Shown here in pieces: positions 1-14,100 of a stretch of DNA of 64,000 bases. Position 1 is the first letter of the stretch, and the number at the start of each line of letters is the position of its first letter. Position numbers and translations under genes: made by a program. The notes beneath the pieces are model-generated. The model was not told where the DNA came from, searched no databases, and saw only the letters and a program-made list of their open reading frames with translations. This stretch comes from Hirundichthys speculiger (Eukaryota; Chordata; Actinopteri; Beloniformes; Exocoetidae), in NCBI GenBank assembly GCA_018398805.1, contig JAGFBZ010000855.1, positions 2,976,001-3,040,000 on the forward strand, written 5' to 3'.

Positions 1-3000
1 GGAAAAAAAACTGCTCTCATTTATTCAGAGCTGCTGTTGCCTACTGCACTTAATTATCCCAATATACAGAGGGTGCCAGTCAGAAGAGACAGGCAATTAA
101 TCACCTAGCATGTCAAAGCCTTTGGTGACACAAGACAGGAAAGGTCTGCTTAACCTGCATGGTGTCTTTTTCTCTTTTTTTGGTTGTGTGTGTGATTTGC
201 AAGGCAGAACAGGCAGAACAAGTACAAATTTTTCCCTTTTTTTTTTTTTATAATTAATTTCTAGGACTTGGTCAAGGCAAATGCTGAATTTTTAACATAC
301 AGTATTTCAGCTACATTTATGAAGGACTAATGTAATCGTTCTTAATAACACCTCTTAATCCAACATGCAGGATGGTAACAGTCATCTCTACACTATGAAG
401 CCCCTTTCTAATGGCGACAAAAGCCCACCATGAAAACCAGTTAAAAATATTATAAACCAGAAATCACCTTTAGGCAAGAAACTGATTAAAACAGGGTGAA
501 AAATCATCTTTAGGCAAAGGTTCAACAAAAGCACCACTCCTGCTTCACTAGAATCTGAAAGAAATGAGAATAAATTACGACCAGACTTACATCTTACTTT
601 AGGAAATAATGTGATATTTTTAGCTTTTTACCTTATGCCTCCTATAGCTGATGTCCGTGAACCTCACATTTGTTACAAAACATGTAGTAAAAGTTATGGA
701 AACTTTTCATGTCCCCAAGCAAATATATGGCGCTAATTTTAATGCTTGGGGGGGGCGATAACGTATTAGGATACTGCGCTGCTGTGGTGCTAAGAGCTTC
801 ATTGCAAAATGAAAGAAATGGCTCATTGGTATTAGGTTAAGAGCCAGACAGAAGCAGCACTCAGCTCCAGGGACAGTGTGGATGGAAAAGGTGCATCCAC
901 CAGCCTGTTCTTTATTCATAGTACAGCCACACGTGGTTATGCTTGGACTGAAAAAAAGCCATTTTTATCTGCTTGAGGGAATTACATCAAAGTCAAATTG
1001 GCCTACATATCCACAAATGGACTTACTAAGTCTATGAGCAGGATCTGTACTCAAACGATTCGGTAAAGTAGCACAGAAATGTGGCCGCAGCGCATCACAC
1101 ACCTTCACTGGTGTGGATTTAGAAAGTGAGTGGTATACAAAAGAAAATCTTTCATTCCATGGCTTTTTCTCTTTTGAGCAGTAAAGTTCACAGCGTGTCG
1201 CCAGAACCCCAAACAGGCACACAAGAAAAACCTCGACAGAAATGTCACCTTGACAACACAAAGCCCACTGTGCACCGACAGGAAGGTGCGATGCTTAGAG
1301 TCAAGGGCAATCCAGGGAGACTTTCTCTAGCTTACAAAATGGATGATTTACATTTGTGCTGGTGACAGTGAAGAAATCTGAGGAAAATAGTATAAATGAT
1401 ATGGGTAACTACAGTATAAGAGGGCCAGATAGTACTCCAGCTAAACAGACAGGGAAAAGAGAAAACCGGACTTTTTGTTTTGTTGTTGTTAGCGTGTTAG
1501 CCGCTAATTACAAGCCAAAAATAGCACAATACCAGCGGTTTCTTTACTACGGTTCAGAGACCAGAGGCTGTGAAGGTAACAGAAAGACCACAGTTGAGCC
1601 GCTGCAGTGCCTCGCTACTTTTTTGGGGGGGTTTTAAACATATTTTAAACACATTATTGAGGCTCAGGGGGCTCCGGCTACACTTCATGGATTTTGATTT
1701 ACGCGGGGGGACGACGGTCCCCATTAACCACGAAAAATAAGGGATCACTGTATCACAAACTCAAATTTATATAACATATCAAGAAGTGACTGCAATAACA
1801 AATATTTATTTAAAAACTTCTGTGTCACAGTGTCTCAGAAAAATGCAGAGATCCTGCCATGTCCTGTGTACATTTATCCGATAAAAAAACTCACTAAAAC
1901 AAAATACTGAACTTTAGTTCATACACATTCACTGACATTTAAAAGAACTATTATTTTTTGTGGGTCATATCAAGAGGCCTGAATAATATTTTGTCTGCTC
2001 GGGGATAAAAGGATGCAGAGGATCAACAGTACCAGAATCACAGGACTGTAAAATGAAAACTGATACATGTAAGAGTTCTTGCATCAGTTTCCTGAATCAT
2101 GGGGTCGGGATGTACCGTTTAATTATACAGTCAAGCTCTGTGAATTGTGCTCTTACTTAAGTGTCTCTATAATTCACAACTTTGCAGCCGGTGCCAAGTT
2201 AGAACATGCTGCTGAAAAGACTACTAATTAGCTGCTTGTTTGAACACTTTTACTCAAAATCCCACTTTCTATGCATTTACCACTTCATCTCCCCAGCTAC
2301 TCAACCGTTTAATTGATGCAAAAGGTACAGTGAAACACAGTGTAAGGGAGGTAGTACAGAAGGAAGAACAAAAAAGTGATCACATTAACTCTTGATTTTC
2401 TCTCATGGCACTAAATCTCCAACAACATTGATGCGAAATAGTTCTTTTAACGATATTGTTGGGTTGGACAACAGTGTGCTCATAGATCACACTAAAGATT
2501 TCACTCAAAACTGAAATGTTAATCCAATGAGCATTGTTGAGTTTCTTTTAATGGTAAGCCTCCCAGAGGGCACAGAGATCCAGAATAAAGTGAAAAGGTG
2601 TTATCCTAAATGCAGTGTTGTCCTTCTCCATGGTTTCAGGATGTATATCAACTACCAATTAATGTAAAAGCTCACAAACGTCCGTGTGAGAGAAATTTCT
2701 CTCATTAAGCTCTTTTCTCATGTTAAGTGATTCAACAAAGGTTCAGTGTAAACCTGATAAAAAAAATAAATAAAAAAAAACTCTTGCCATGGAGACACAG
2801 TTGCAAAATAGTTTTGAAAAAGGGGTTATGTGACTTTGAAAGTCCATTCACTAGATTCATGGAAATGATCAAATATTACCTTCAAAAGTGATACTCTATG
2901 CCACGTCTCAGCTGATCTATTTTTGCACAGCAGTCATTACAAGAATCCATGGCATCAGATAGAGAGAGATGCAAGTGGTAGGTGCTGTCAGAAAGCAGAT

Positions 3001-6000
3001 CTATAATGTCATCTCTCCTTTTCACATTTCCATCACAACTATGTAATTATGATTGGATTCCTCCCCAGTTTCTCGGCAGAGGTGGTAATATGAAGCGTGT
3101 TGTGATGGCTCTTTTGGAGGTTAGAGGAAAGACAGTCTGAAAGCCTGACCTTAGTCGAGCAGCAGTGGCTAGTTTGTGAATCCTTCTCCTCCTACAACTG
3201 CTATGCTGAGGAATGCAGGCAGTTCGTTTTCCTTTACTCACACCCGCCTCTCTCTCCATGTGACCCAGCCATCATTTGCTATGCATGTGGTGCTTACAGG
3301 CCAGTGTACTATATGCTGCTTCATCATTGCAGCATAAATAGAAGTGGACATGGAAAAGTCAATATCATGGGGCTCCAACACACAGGCCATGATTGCTACT
3401 CTCTTGTCTAGTATCCCACACACCTCTCAGGCCAAATGCATGAGAACTCCTGGATTGGCGCTGCATTTTTAATGAAAGCAGAGTGTTTGATCTGCCAGTG
3501 TTTATCTTCTTTGATGTTAAACGACACAGCAGAGAGCGGCCAGCTCTCACTGTAGTCCGACATGAGGACAGATTAATTCATTATCCTTTAACAGGGGAGG
3601 CTTGTGGTTATGGAGTTCATCCTGGAGGCCTTTTCCATGATCACTGGAATACTTTTCCAACATGTCATTTCACTGGCCCTCGATATATGCACTATGGGGG
3701 AATACATATGAGTATAGGAGCTGCAAATTCACGTGAGAATATTTACACATATAACTAAGGAAATCTTTTGTTTATTATTTTGTCTTGGTCTTGCATTGTG
3801 TAGAGGGACATCCCAAAACATTTTGTATCAAACATTACCCACTATAGTACCTTGTCCTTTTGTTTTTATCAGCCAGTGAAATAGATAGGGAGTACACCTC
3901 AACTCTTGTTGAATAAAAGGATCAACAGACAAAGATTTCCAGGATGTAACTGTATCTAATGACTACTACAGATCCATATCAGACCCAGTTTCCCAGGAGA
4001 GAGCCAGTATGGAGCCAGTGCATAATTGCTCCCCATCACTAGAGCTACACAGGCAAGCATCTGCTTATTTCATATCATTGCATAACTGTGACTGTGTAGG
4101 TGTGTATTAGCCACGTTCCTCCATGTATCTTAATCCACACCAGTTCCTCATGGAGTTTTCCCACTGGTCTTATATGTTTGTGTGGATTTTGCACAGCTTT
4201 ACCACATATAGGCAACCTTATTATCTACACTCTGAAACGCCAGCATGCCTCAATGCGAAATCTTGGGACACCCTCAAAAATGTAACTGTTTCACCGTAAA
4301 GGCTTAAAAATACTACACTTTCTGGGCTCTTTTCATATCTACACTCGTAACTTAGAATTGTACTGTGATGTTATTATCCTTGGCAAATTGTAAAATGATT
4401 ATCCTTTACAATATGTGAACCATAAAAAACTGAGACTTCACGATCTATTAATGTTCCAAAGATATTATTCTTTTAATAAGAGAGAATAAAAGGTGTGATT
4501 AAACTACATGCTGTCACAGCAGACATCTGAGTCCTTATTTTTGTTAATGTTTTTTTTTTTCGACATCACTGTACGTCATGATTGGTTAAGATTAGGCATG
4601 AAAAATACATAATAAAGGTTGCATATTTATCAAAACACATACTAATATGAATTTATATTGGAATTTTGACATTATAATTTATATTTATTTTAATTAATAC
4701 AGGTTGACATCACGCCACATGAATTTTATATTTAAAACACACGAAATTAAATGTTACCATCTCACTATTCAGGCAAATTTGCTGATGAGACCAGCTCAGA
4801 AACTGGCATGCCGTTAGCAGTGAGCTTCAGTTTTGTCAACCCTTTGCGCTGAGACACTTTGGTCTTGCTGTTAATGCATGTAAAATAGAAATCTGCTCTC
4901 CACTCAACTTAAATGTGTAATCGTCATACTATCACATTCACTAACAAATAAAGGCTGACTCTAGAGTAAAGTGGTTGTCAAATCATACAAATAGACCAAG
5001 AAGGAAATAAAAGCTTAAGGGATGGTGAGTTCAAATGCTGACACAGTCTAATAGCACTTAATTATAATAATTTGGAGCATGAGGCAAGTGTTAGGTGGCT
5101 TCAGGGAAACGTAGAGATTGTGACTACAGTCTACTACAGAGTGAGCTGCATGAATTGGAGATCGCTTCGGGATGCAGCCAACATCAGATCTGCATTTGTG
5201 AAACAAGAAAGGTTTTTAGTGGGAGCTGCCAGCCCCCCATGAAAAAGAGTCAATGCCTGCCTTGCAAATATATTTTTGCATAATGTATTTTTCTTCATTG
5301 AAGTCATCAAGCTTCATGGTGCTTTAACCATCAGAAAAAAAAAAGCTTTGTATTATTGTCATCATGTATTACAACTGCAAGTTACACTTTATGAAGACAT
5401 TAAATCCGGTTGTTGATATGTGTGCCCCAGCATCATTTGATAATCACATTTTTGTGAATTAATGATGCAGTTATTTTCAGCGAATGCTTGACAAAGTCTA
5501 TTGAACTGAATGAGGGAAAGAGTCAGGATAGGAGTTTGAGAAAAAAGTGGAACATTTTAATCACAGCAATATGAAGAAAAGCCACGAGGGAAAAATAGAA
5601 TTATATAAATAAATGTGAAATCTATCGATAGTCGTATATCCCTGTGAACTGGTTTACAAGAAAATATTGGAATTACAGTCAAAATGATTTATAATCTAGT
5701 TTCCGGGCGAAGGCTGTTTAACTCCCTGCTCTGATGAATATTAACACACTCTGCTACGCTCACACTCTCTCTGTCTTCCCCGCTTCCTCACACTCACACA
5801 TGTAAGTGCATAACACACCAGCAGAGCTCTTTGTCTAATATTTCATGAAGTTAGCTGTTTTTATGCTAATCTGACAGCTGCATTCATTTTTGGGCTTTTT
5901 CACGGGCATTTATTCCCCAATCACACCGTCTTTCGGTCATAATTGTACACGACTAGACACATTTTTATTTTATTTTATTTTTTTGTCATACCTTTATTTC

Positions 6001-6745
6001 TGTGTCGTGATTTAGCAAAAATTGAGTAAAATGCTATCCTCATCTTTAAATATAAGACCTAAAACTGACTCTAAACATGAGCCTGTCCCATGTTTATCAT
6101 ATTCAGTAGAGAAGGGTTCATTTCCAAGCATCAGCTTGACTGGGTTTTTTCTCTCATGGTTGTTAGAAGCACTTCTCCATCTACCAGGCCATGATTTAAT
6201 CTTTTATAGAGCTGCTCAAGACAGTGACCTGATGCAGAGACACAGGAAATAGCAGGTGTAGAGGGTACAAGAAGGACATAATTGGACCACTCACTCAATA
6301 ATGCTGCCGTGTGCTTTGAGGCAGTTAATGAAGCACGAGTGATGAGGAGGTGCCTGTTTGGCACGCCGGTTACCTGGAGCGCCAGAGACATGACTTGTGT
6401 CTTTTCCCTTTAGAGGTGAAACGGGCTGCAGCAGTAAAACTGAGTAATTGCACAGCATTATAAGGAAAACACCACTGTTACCTGTCTTCCTCATTTCTGC
6501 TGAATTTCCCTCTGTTCATGAATTGACGTGAGTGTGCTTGAACTCTCAGGTGGTGCTGGGAGCTGCTCCAGAGTTATACGTGGCTCAGGGCTTTGCAAAG
6601 TCATTACACAGCGCAGTAAAACCTCCCAGACTAATAGTGCTCCATATGTATGGCCTTGTTGTGCTAATAATGTTTTTTGTGTTGACAGACTGACTTAATA
6701 AATATGAAGACTAAGGATATATTTGTTCTTCTTTTTGTCCTTTAG
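1..6745 (+). other. Neurexin intron (3' part), upstream of first LNS6 exon
   Basis: Non-coding stretch ending in the acceptor of the 6746 exon (CTTTTTGTCCTTTAG). No exon with neurexin similarity was found. In particular I see no GC-rich beta-neurexin first exon carrying a signal peptide and ending in the HHFHG-type linker. It contains a DNA-transposon end near 1480-1750 and several T- or A-rich runs. Short open frames here (for example 3483-3758) resemble no family I know and are interpreted as chance. Confidence 0.8.
1480..1750 (-). repeat. Truncated DNA-transposon end, CAGTGATCCCT family
   Basis: The right edge reads GGGATCACTG followed by TA (1751-1752). In reverse complement this is CAGTGATCCCTTATTTTTCG, a terminal-inverted-repeat type common in vertebrate genomes and related to the complete element at 20381-21044. 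Internal sequence (TTTTAAACATATTTTAAACA, ATGGATTTTGATTTACGCGG) fits the same family. I could not find the matching left end, so the left boundary is approximate and the copy is probably truncated. Confidence 0.6.
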
Positions 6746-6927
6746 CTGGAACAACGTACATATTTGGGCGAGATGGTGGACTGATCACATACACGTGGCC
6801 CCCTAATGACCGCCCCAGCACGAGGGCAGATCGACTCGCCATCGGTTTCAGCACACACCTGAAGGATGCTGTTCTGGTGAGGGTGGATAGCTCCTCTGGA
6901 CTTGGAGACTTCCTGAAGCTCCACATT
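6746..6927 (+). CDS. nrxn1: Neurexin exon: first part of LNS6 domain
   Basis: Internal coding exon of a presynaptic neurexin, the cell-surface receptor whose LNS6 domain binds neuroligins, LRRTMs and cerebellin. It opens after a pyrimidine-rich tract and AG (6744-6745) with CT, completing an alanine codon begun in the upstream exon. It reads [18 protein letters not shown], continues through [17 protein letters not shown], and ends at [10 protein letters not shown] before the donor GTAAGT (6928-6933). The exon is 182 nt and ends in phase 0. In rat neurexin-1beta numbering (known family data) the neuroligin-contact positions Asn103, Ser107, Arg109 and Leu135 are all present, and the Ca2+ ligand Asp137 is the Asp at 6907-6909. 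The upstream exon, which would be alpha- or beta-specific, is not in the window. Residues such as [11 protein letters not shown] and DSSSGLGD favour neurexin-1; ITYTWPP and FSTH resemble neurexin-2. Family call is near certain, paralog call moderate. Confidence 0.96.
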
Positions 6928-9900
6928 GTAAGTTAATGCATGTTCGGTATCATGCTTTCAAGTGCAATGGAAAAAAATTATGCACATTAAGTGTATACGT
7001 TTAAAGCCCGTCAAACTTAATATTGCCACTTGGGTTCTTGTTAAAGTTGGATCCTTCATGAAAGGAGTATTTTCTGCATAGGAAACTCTGATCTGTGGGC
7101 AGGGCACATTAGGAAATAAATAGTATCACAAATATCTCCCTGCACCAGTCAGAATCACACGTGGTAAGTTATTTAAGCACACCGGCACACTTCTGATAAA
7201 GGCCTGTTAAATGTGTTCATCACTGGATTCACTGACTTGGTCATCTCTATGAAATTTTAGTATGGTAGGGAAAATACATGAAATACGAAGCCAAGCTTTC
7301 AGAGGCATAAATGGTGAAAGAGATTGGTAAATTATTTTCCCATGAAATAGGGGAAAAAAATGTGATTAAATTGCAAGTGCAACATATAACAATATACTAG
7401 TAAGAGTAACATCAAGGCTGCCCACCTCTTCTTGTCCGTGCTTTATGGCTTTTATGTTTGCGCTCCAGGAATAGAGGAAAATGGTGCTGTAATAAGGGCA
7501 GGTCCCACACAGTGCATCTGTGACCTGGACATAATTTTGCTGGCTACCGCATGACCTTCCTCTCAGTAGCCCCCACTCCCTGACAGCAACACTGATGCTG
7601 GCCAGGAGCGTGCAGGAACACTGCACGCATACACACAAAGGAAAGCTTCAGACAAGAAAATACACAAACATGAAATTAGTTTTGAAGTTTGCATCGAGCC
7701 CAGCTGCCCACACACTGAGATTCACGGATAGAGTAGGCACACCGTGACATAAGCAGGCCTTTCCTGAGGACACAGAGCAGTTGTGATGTTGTTCTTATCA
7801 GACACCTCTGTACCTCACTCTGAGGGGAACTGATTTTTTTTTTGTTTTCTTTTTTATTATTTTTGGGCATATTTTGATCCCAAGGCCTGAGTGTCAAGTG
7901 ATATTTTTCCCCCACTTAGTCTCTTTCGGATGGCTGCTTTAGAAGGTTTCAGCCAAATAAGTAACTCAATACTGGACAAGAAAACGCATATAATGCTGAA
8001 TGGATGCATATGCCTGTTCAGATATTTTCCACTATGATCTTCATGTATACAGCAGCTTTCCGGGCTCATTTTCAACTTGCTCAGAAAACACTGAAAGAGA
8101 AAAAAAGAAGTGGGTTATAATGTGGGTGATGAGAAATGTCATCGTCAAAGATCTGCATGGTTAGGGCTTCTGCTTGAAATGAAGGGCTCAAGGTTTAGCA
8201 GAAATGATAAGAATAGAGATGTTCTTGTTTCTTGTACATCATGTACTTGGGATCATTGAGGCTCTTCTGAGTAAAGATCCAGGTGGATATGTTGAAATGC
8301 TTAAATTGGGGCATTTGAAATGTCTAGCACTCTTCCACTTTTCATTTGTGCCTGTGCCATACTTAAGATTACATAAGGACACATAAGATTACATTATTTC
8401 TTATACCAAAGGCAACATAAAAAGGGGCATTTTTGAGGAAATAAGCAAGTGTATTTACATGGAAATTACAAGAACTCATTCTTAAATGATATGTTAGATT
8501 TTAGATCCATGTGAACTAGTAATGAATATTTTAGGCCAGAGACATGAACCATGCAGAGAAGAGTATTGAGAGATGTCTCACGTGTTTGTGGTAACAATGA
8601 ATAAAGACCATACAGCTTCAAGTTGATACACTTATCTTTAGTGAAATAATGAGTAGTATATCATTGACATTTTGCAGGGAAAACTGTTGATAAGGCATGT
8701 TCTTAGAGCAGGGGCAATAGGTTATGAGAATCCTCTCTCCTCCCACATCAGAAGTCACTCTGAAGACTCCCTTTTATTTATTTACTTATGCTCATTAATC
8801 TGGGGGTTTGAGAAATGTTCCACTTTATTAGAAACTAAAAGAAGCGTTAGAGAATGAGGTGAATGAGGTAGGTGTGAAAAGGTCATAAAAGTCAGGCTAT
8901 TGATTTGTGTTGATCTGTTTATCTAGGATTAGCAGCTAAACTGTGGAATACCTACCCTTTTAATATTAGTTATACATGAAGAGCTATTAAAATATTCTAC
9001 AAAAAAATAATCTACAATGTTAATTTAACCAAAGAACTTTTGAAAACTGTTGTGTTTCAACACAGTATAAATGATGCTAACTTTTACTTGTTTTTAGTTA
9101 GTTTTTTTTTTTTGTTTTCAGCGTTTTAAGCTGCAGCCAAATAGCAGCATGGCAGAAATTTAAATCCCAACATTTTTTTGAAATTGGATTAGTTGTGATG
9201 CAACCCCTCTAGATACGCATTCCATGCTTCTGTCATCTTCTCATTAATTACAAGAAAATGACGTATTTTACTGCACCCTATTAAACACAATGAGCTGTGC
9301 TTAATTGCTACTTTGATTTGTTTCTTATGCAACAATAGTTGGACTCAGCTAGTCACCTGCAAAAATCTTACCCAGCTGAATTGTACCATTAGTTGGTCAC
9401 GCTGTAGTATGAAATAATGTGACAATACATTGACTGTGTGGCGTAATTTCCCATGAAGCTATCTTGGAAGCTTCTCTCAACTTAATCTTACTTTGCTATT
9501 TTATCATGTAAAGTTCTTAATATTTAGGCAGACTGTTAATTTCCATCGTTGAATACGTATAAACTAAATTGAGGAATTGTTGGTTCATTCAAAGATTTAT
9601 GTATTCTAGACAACGAACTTTAAGGCTAATTCCCTTTTATCCTTGTCTCATTCCTTTGAGTCACATCAGCTCTGAGCAACAATGTCTGAGGAGAGTATCT
9701 CCAGCTGTATGATATGGGATTAGACCAGAATTCAGTATTTACCCCCCCCTCCTGCTCCATCCTCTACATCCCTCTCCCCATAATCTCCACTCCCATTTCA
9801 TGATGACAGGAAACCCAGCGGGGCTTGAAGGACGCCATCTCAGCTCACACTCTCAAGTGGGAATTTTCTGAGTAATATATGGAGACTATGATTTAAATGC

Positions 9901-10734
9901 ACCTCAAAGGGATTGTGATCCTTCCCTCGCCTCTCTTTTCCGTCGCAGACAAAGACAATGACTGTGAAGTCAGCCAACCATCAAATGTACGACAGTCCTC
10001 AGGCTCGTTACTGTAGTGCACATCGAACAAGACAAGATTCATAATGATGTTCCGGCTGTTTCTCCAATTATGATGATTCTTCACAATCACGTTCAGGTTT
10101 TCTAAGGTGAACCATATTCATGTGACTTCTAGCACAAGTGTCCCACATGGATTTAAAACTTATGTGTACATGATAGTGGGCCCTGGGAAGGAAACTATGT
10201 ATATAATGAATGAGATTGCAGCTCAAGTCAAATCCAGGGAAATATTCACAATGGCATTATGCAAACTAAGGAATTATGGATGTAATGATCCTCAGTGGCG
10301 CTATATAAAGTTTAGTAATCTATAAGGAAAAGTAGTGAAACAGCTGTGGGTGTGCAATGCCTTCTCTGTTAGACATGCTAAAATGAGCTGCCCTGTAATT
10401 TCAGCATTAAAAATATTGAGTGAGTGAGATTATTCCCCACAAAGCAAGTACAACATAAATGATTTTACCTCACCAACAAGGCCAGATGTCAGTTATTGGA
10501 AAGCTACATTTTATTCGAAGAAATGGAGGCTTTGTAGCTGTGTTTTTTTTTTTTTTTTTAATTTTGTTGTCGATGACAAGCTGTGACACTGACTAGCAGG
10601 GGCTCTCCTCAGTCTCAGGAAGGGCCCTGAGGGGCCCAGTGAACTTGCTTTGTGTGGGCATTCAATCTCTGCGTGGGGGGTTGGGGAGTGTTCCATATAC
10701 TTTCTTCTTTCCTTGCCTCTAATTGCATGCATCC

Positions 10735-10737
<3 letters not shown>

Positions 10738-10767
<30 letters not shown>
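10738..10767. repeat. Poly(A) tract, 30 bases
   Basis: Uninterrupted run of 30 A in the large intron. Comparable homopolymers occur near 24149, 28897, 30831 (T), 33118 (T), 46478 (T), 50658 (T) and 60144. Some may mark old retroposon tails. Confidence 0.95.
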
Positions 10768-10768
<1 letters not shown>

Positions 10769-13700
10769 AAGCCATGAAACTGAAGGCACTTTGGCTAAGA
10801 CAGCAACACTGTGAAGTTAATGTATTCCACAGAGCAGAGAGGATGGTGGAGAAATAATGACTTGGTGTTGCATTGCTCCCTTCAGTCCTCCTTTAGCTGA
10901 CTACCAGAAAGGAGGTTCTTTTTCTGATGGAAGACACCTTTAATTGCAGTCTCAACTCCTGCTCTCTAACCTATTAATCATGTAAAATGGCTTGAGAACA
11001 CCATGCCTACTGTCTGAATATCTTTGTTTTCAAGGAAGAAAATGTAATATTTTTGCAGTGCTCTCCACTTACAGAGATCTTATTATATAAAATCGAGTGC
11101 TTCATTAAGTGAATCCTGCACAGTCAAATTTGATGCTGCGTGTTAGATTTTCACCTGAGAGAAATGCTGCAAGTCTCATGGGAGACTCAGTCTCACGCTA
11201 TCCCCCATACTCTTATTAAACCACCTGCTCAGGGAGAAGCTCTTTTTCTCATCCGCTATTACTGTTAAGGTCACTAATTACCTCTCATGCACGCTCTGCA
11301 CCGAGACGTACAACAGATCTGCATGCAATGCCCGCAGGATTAACTGGTACCCAGCTCCCCGTGTTGCTTGCTTAGTCAAGTTGCATTAAACAGTGATCAG
11401 CAAAACCTAGTGAGCAACTGACAGGTAGAGTATAGTATTATTCCAAAAAGGCAATATTTCCATTAACTATAAGTAGAAAAGTAAGCCATAAAAAGTTAGT
11501 AACTTGTTTTAGAAGTACACAATTCCAGCGGGATAGTTAAGTCATTGATCTTTGTTGGGTATTATTGCTGCATTAGAACAGCTGTCGCCTTCCAGTTTGG
11601 ATACCTTTTATTTATTTTTTTTCCTTGCACATTACTTCTACTGTGGTTGCCATGGTAACAATTGCAGTACTGGACAGGACTTGATGCCATGGTGATTGCA
11701 GATTCATAAGTAGGGGGAGCACATTATTAGCAGTTTGAAATGATAAAATCCCATCTCTGTTCAAGTTGCTCAAAACTCAGTTGAAAGTATAAAACTTAAA
11801 AAAAAGAAGTTATAAAAACAAGAAAAGAAGAGCAGGAGGAAATGAAAAGCAAAATGGTTTCTGCTTCTGCAAAGATGAGAACTAAAGAATTCGAACTCAA
11901 CAATTGTTAAAATGCTTTGAAAGTTCTCATTTGCAACTGCTCATGTAAAAATGATAGATCTAACTAGCGAACCTGTGTTGATGTATTTCGGAAACAAGGG
12001 CCAAACACACAATTTTCAGTGAGACATTATTCTTCATTGAATAGTCACGCTCTAATAGACATCATCTTACCGGTGATTTGACTTCCCGTGCTTTGTCCTA
12101 ACACAAGTCACTCAGTGGGACAATATCTTCAGACAGGCAGAACTGCCAACCTTCACCACTTCCATCAAAATAGTACGAGAGCAACAGTAATGTAATATAG
12201 AGGATCATCAGTAAATTCACAAGGAGGGCAAGAGACAAAGTTTTGTTATACTTCTGTGATAGTATGTTCCTCTTCTGGTTGTCGGCAGTATTTCAGCTCT
12301 TTAAGATATTTAAATGAAACAGATTTTCCTATGATTATTTACGCTCCTTTCAGCAAATAAATGAAGGAATATTAGTAAACATTGTGGCATGTCTGTCAAA
12401 GGATGATCATGTCCACAGCACCCTCAAAGCTCCACCACATTTGAATTCACAACCAGATGCCATTGCCCACTTCCCAAACTTGAAATCAGATCTCCCATTT
12501 TTCCCTTGGTATGTTTGGCAATTTGTAATATAGAATATGGCAAAGCTAGGCTAATAGCACAGTAACAGGAAGTCGTTTGCTGACCAAATAAGGACGCAAT
12601 GAAAGGTTTAGATGGGACACCTGTGTTGACATCAATTTTGATCCAGTCTCACAATGGATGACAGACAGCAGCAATAGAGGCTTGCATTTATATTCTCATG
12701 CTCTTCATGTGGCTAACATACTGAATATGAGCTATAATTGTTCAAGTGGCAATGGATAGTGGTAATAGTATGGTAATGGTGCAGGTAAATATAGCATGGA
12801 TTTAATGTCTGCTGTGACTGATTGTTGCAAAGGTCTGCATGAGAGCGAGCATCCTCCTATCTGTTTTAGTCATAGACGGGACAGGCACTAGGCTTGGATG
12901 ATGCACCTGACCTCAAAGAATCAAATCTCATCATCTCCATATTGAGAAGGGGAAGCGTTAGAATCACCATTACTCATCTTTCAATTTCAATCATTTCTCA
13001 ATTTGTTCAAGCTCTTTGCCACTAGAAAGCCAAGTGGTCCATGAAGAGGAAGTGTGTTTCTGTGTGTAAGAGAGCATGATGTGTGTGCATGTGTAGTTTG
13101 AGAGAGCAGGTCAATACGGTGTCTTCACTTTTATTAGTGTAACAAATCATAGTGACTACTGCTTGTCATTCTCAAAGCTCTACATCAATACATTATAGGC
13201 TTGCATCATACAGAGCAATATTGCCATGCTAACATGGGGTAAATTTGATTTCAAGTCAATGTTACACTCTCGGGCATGTTCACTTTTTGTTGGTTAGGAA
13301 CATCACCATTCTATTTGTTGTTTAATGTTGTTTTTCTATTTTTGTTTACTTACCTTTCCCTCTCCACTCTAATTGGGTGCATTTCTCAGCCTGTCTGGTA
13401 ATTTCACAGTTCACATTTGAAGCATTACTCATTCTTATGTCATTTCAAATTAATATTTGATACTAAAAGGCGGATGTCATTATGTTTTTGTATGTGACGT
13501 AGCGTGCGTGGTATGCAGAGTGTGTTTGTGTGCATTCGGGACATGAGTGCCACAGCGTGGAGGTACCACAGTTGCTGACTTTTGACACAGCTGCCCCAAG
13601 CCTTCAGGGTGGGATATAAATAGTCTCAGTTTAGTTTGCTCCATTACAGTGAGTTGAAATCCTCTCAACTATCACATGTGAAGAATATTTCATTTAGAGT

Positions 13701-13867
13701 TTGTAATAGAATATACAATAAGTACAATATCATTCAAGATGTTTTTTTAATTGCCTAATCCAGACATGATAAAATATGCAGTCGACAATAAAAAATGAAA
13801 TATAAAATAATATTATTTTCCAGTGATGTTTTTGACCCCCTTCCTCTTTAGTCTGATTTCTAGAAGA

Positions 13868-14100
13868 CACAGACATATAGGGCGGATCTTCTGCCAGATC
13901 TGCTAAAGCAGCTATTAAGGGATAGCGGGTAGTTTGCAGAAAGGGCAAAAGACACGCCCTTTGCCACACCTACAAAGTGAGTAAGGGGCTCGGCATAATG
14001 GGTAGTGGCTTCAGTGAGCGGAAGATTGCATTAGAGGTTAGCGGAGGTTCCTATAACCGCAATTTGTGGGTAGCAGCTAGTGTTAACGGGTAAGGAGAAG
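13868..14100 (+). repeat. DNA-transposon relic with Myb/SANT-like fragment
   Basis: Positions 13885-13930 share GATCTTC, GCCAGATCTGCTA and AGGGATA with 63341-63380, so this is a dispersed repeat. Further on, 13998-14093 is a 31-codon frame (ATG to TAA) reading MGSGFSERKIALEVSGG and ending in NLWVAASVNG. The FSE start and a terminal W-x-A-A-x-V-N motif resemble Myb/SANT-like DNA-binding proteins encoded by Harbinger-type transposons. The similarity is judged by eye and the class assignment is tentative. Confidence 0.45.

Noticed and set aside
3483..3758. 91-codon open frame upstream of the first exon, considered as a beta-specific first exon
   Set aside because: No signal peptide, no linker resembling HHFHG, and no donor in the correct phase to join 6746.
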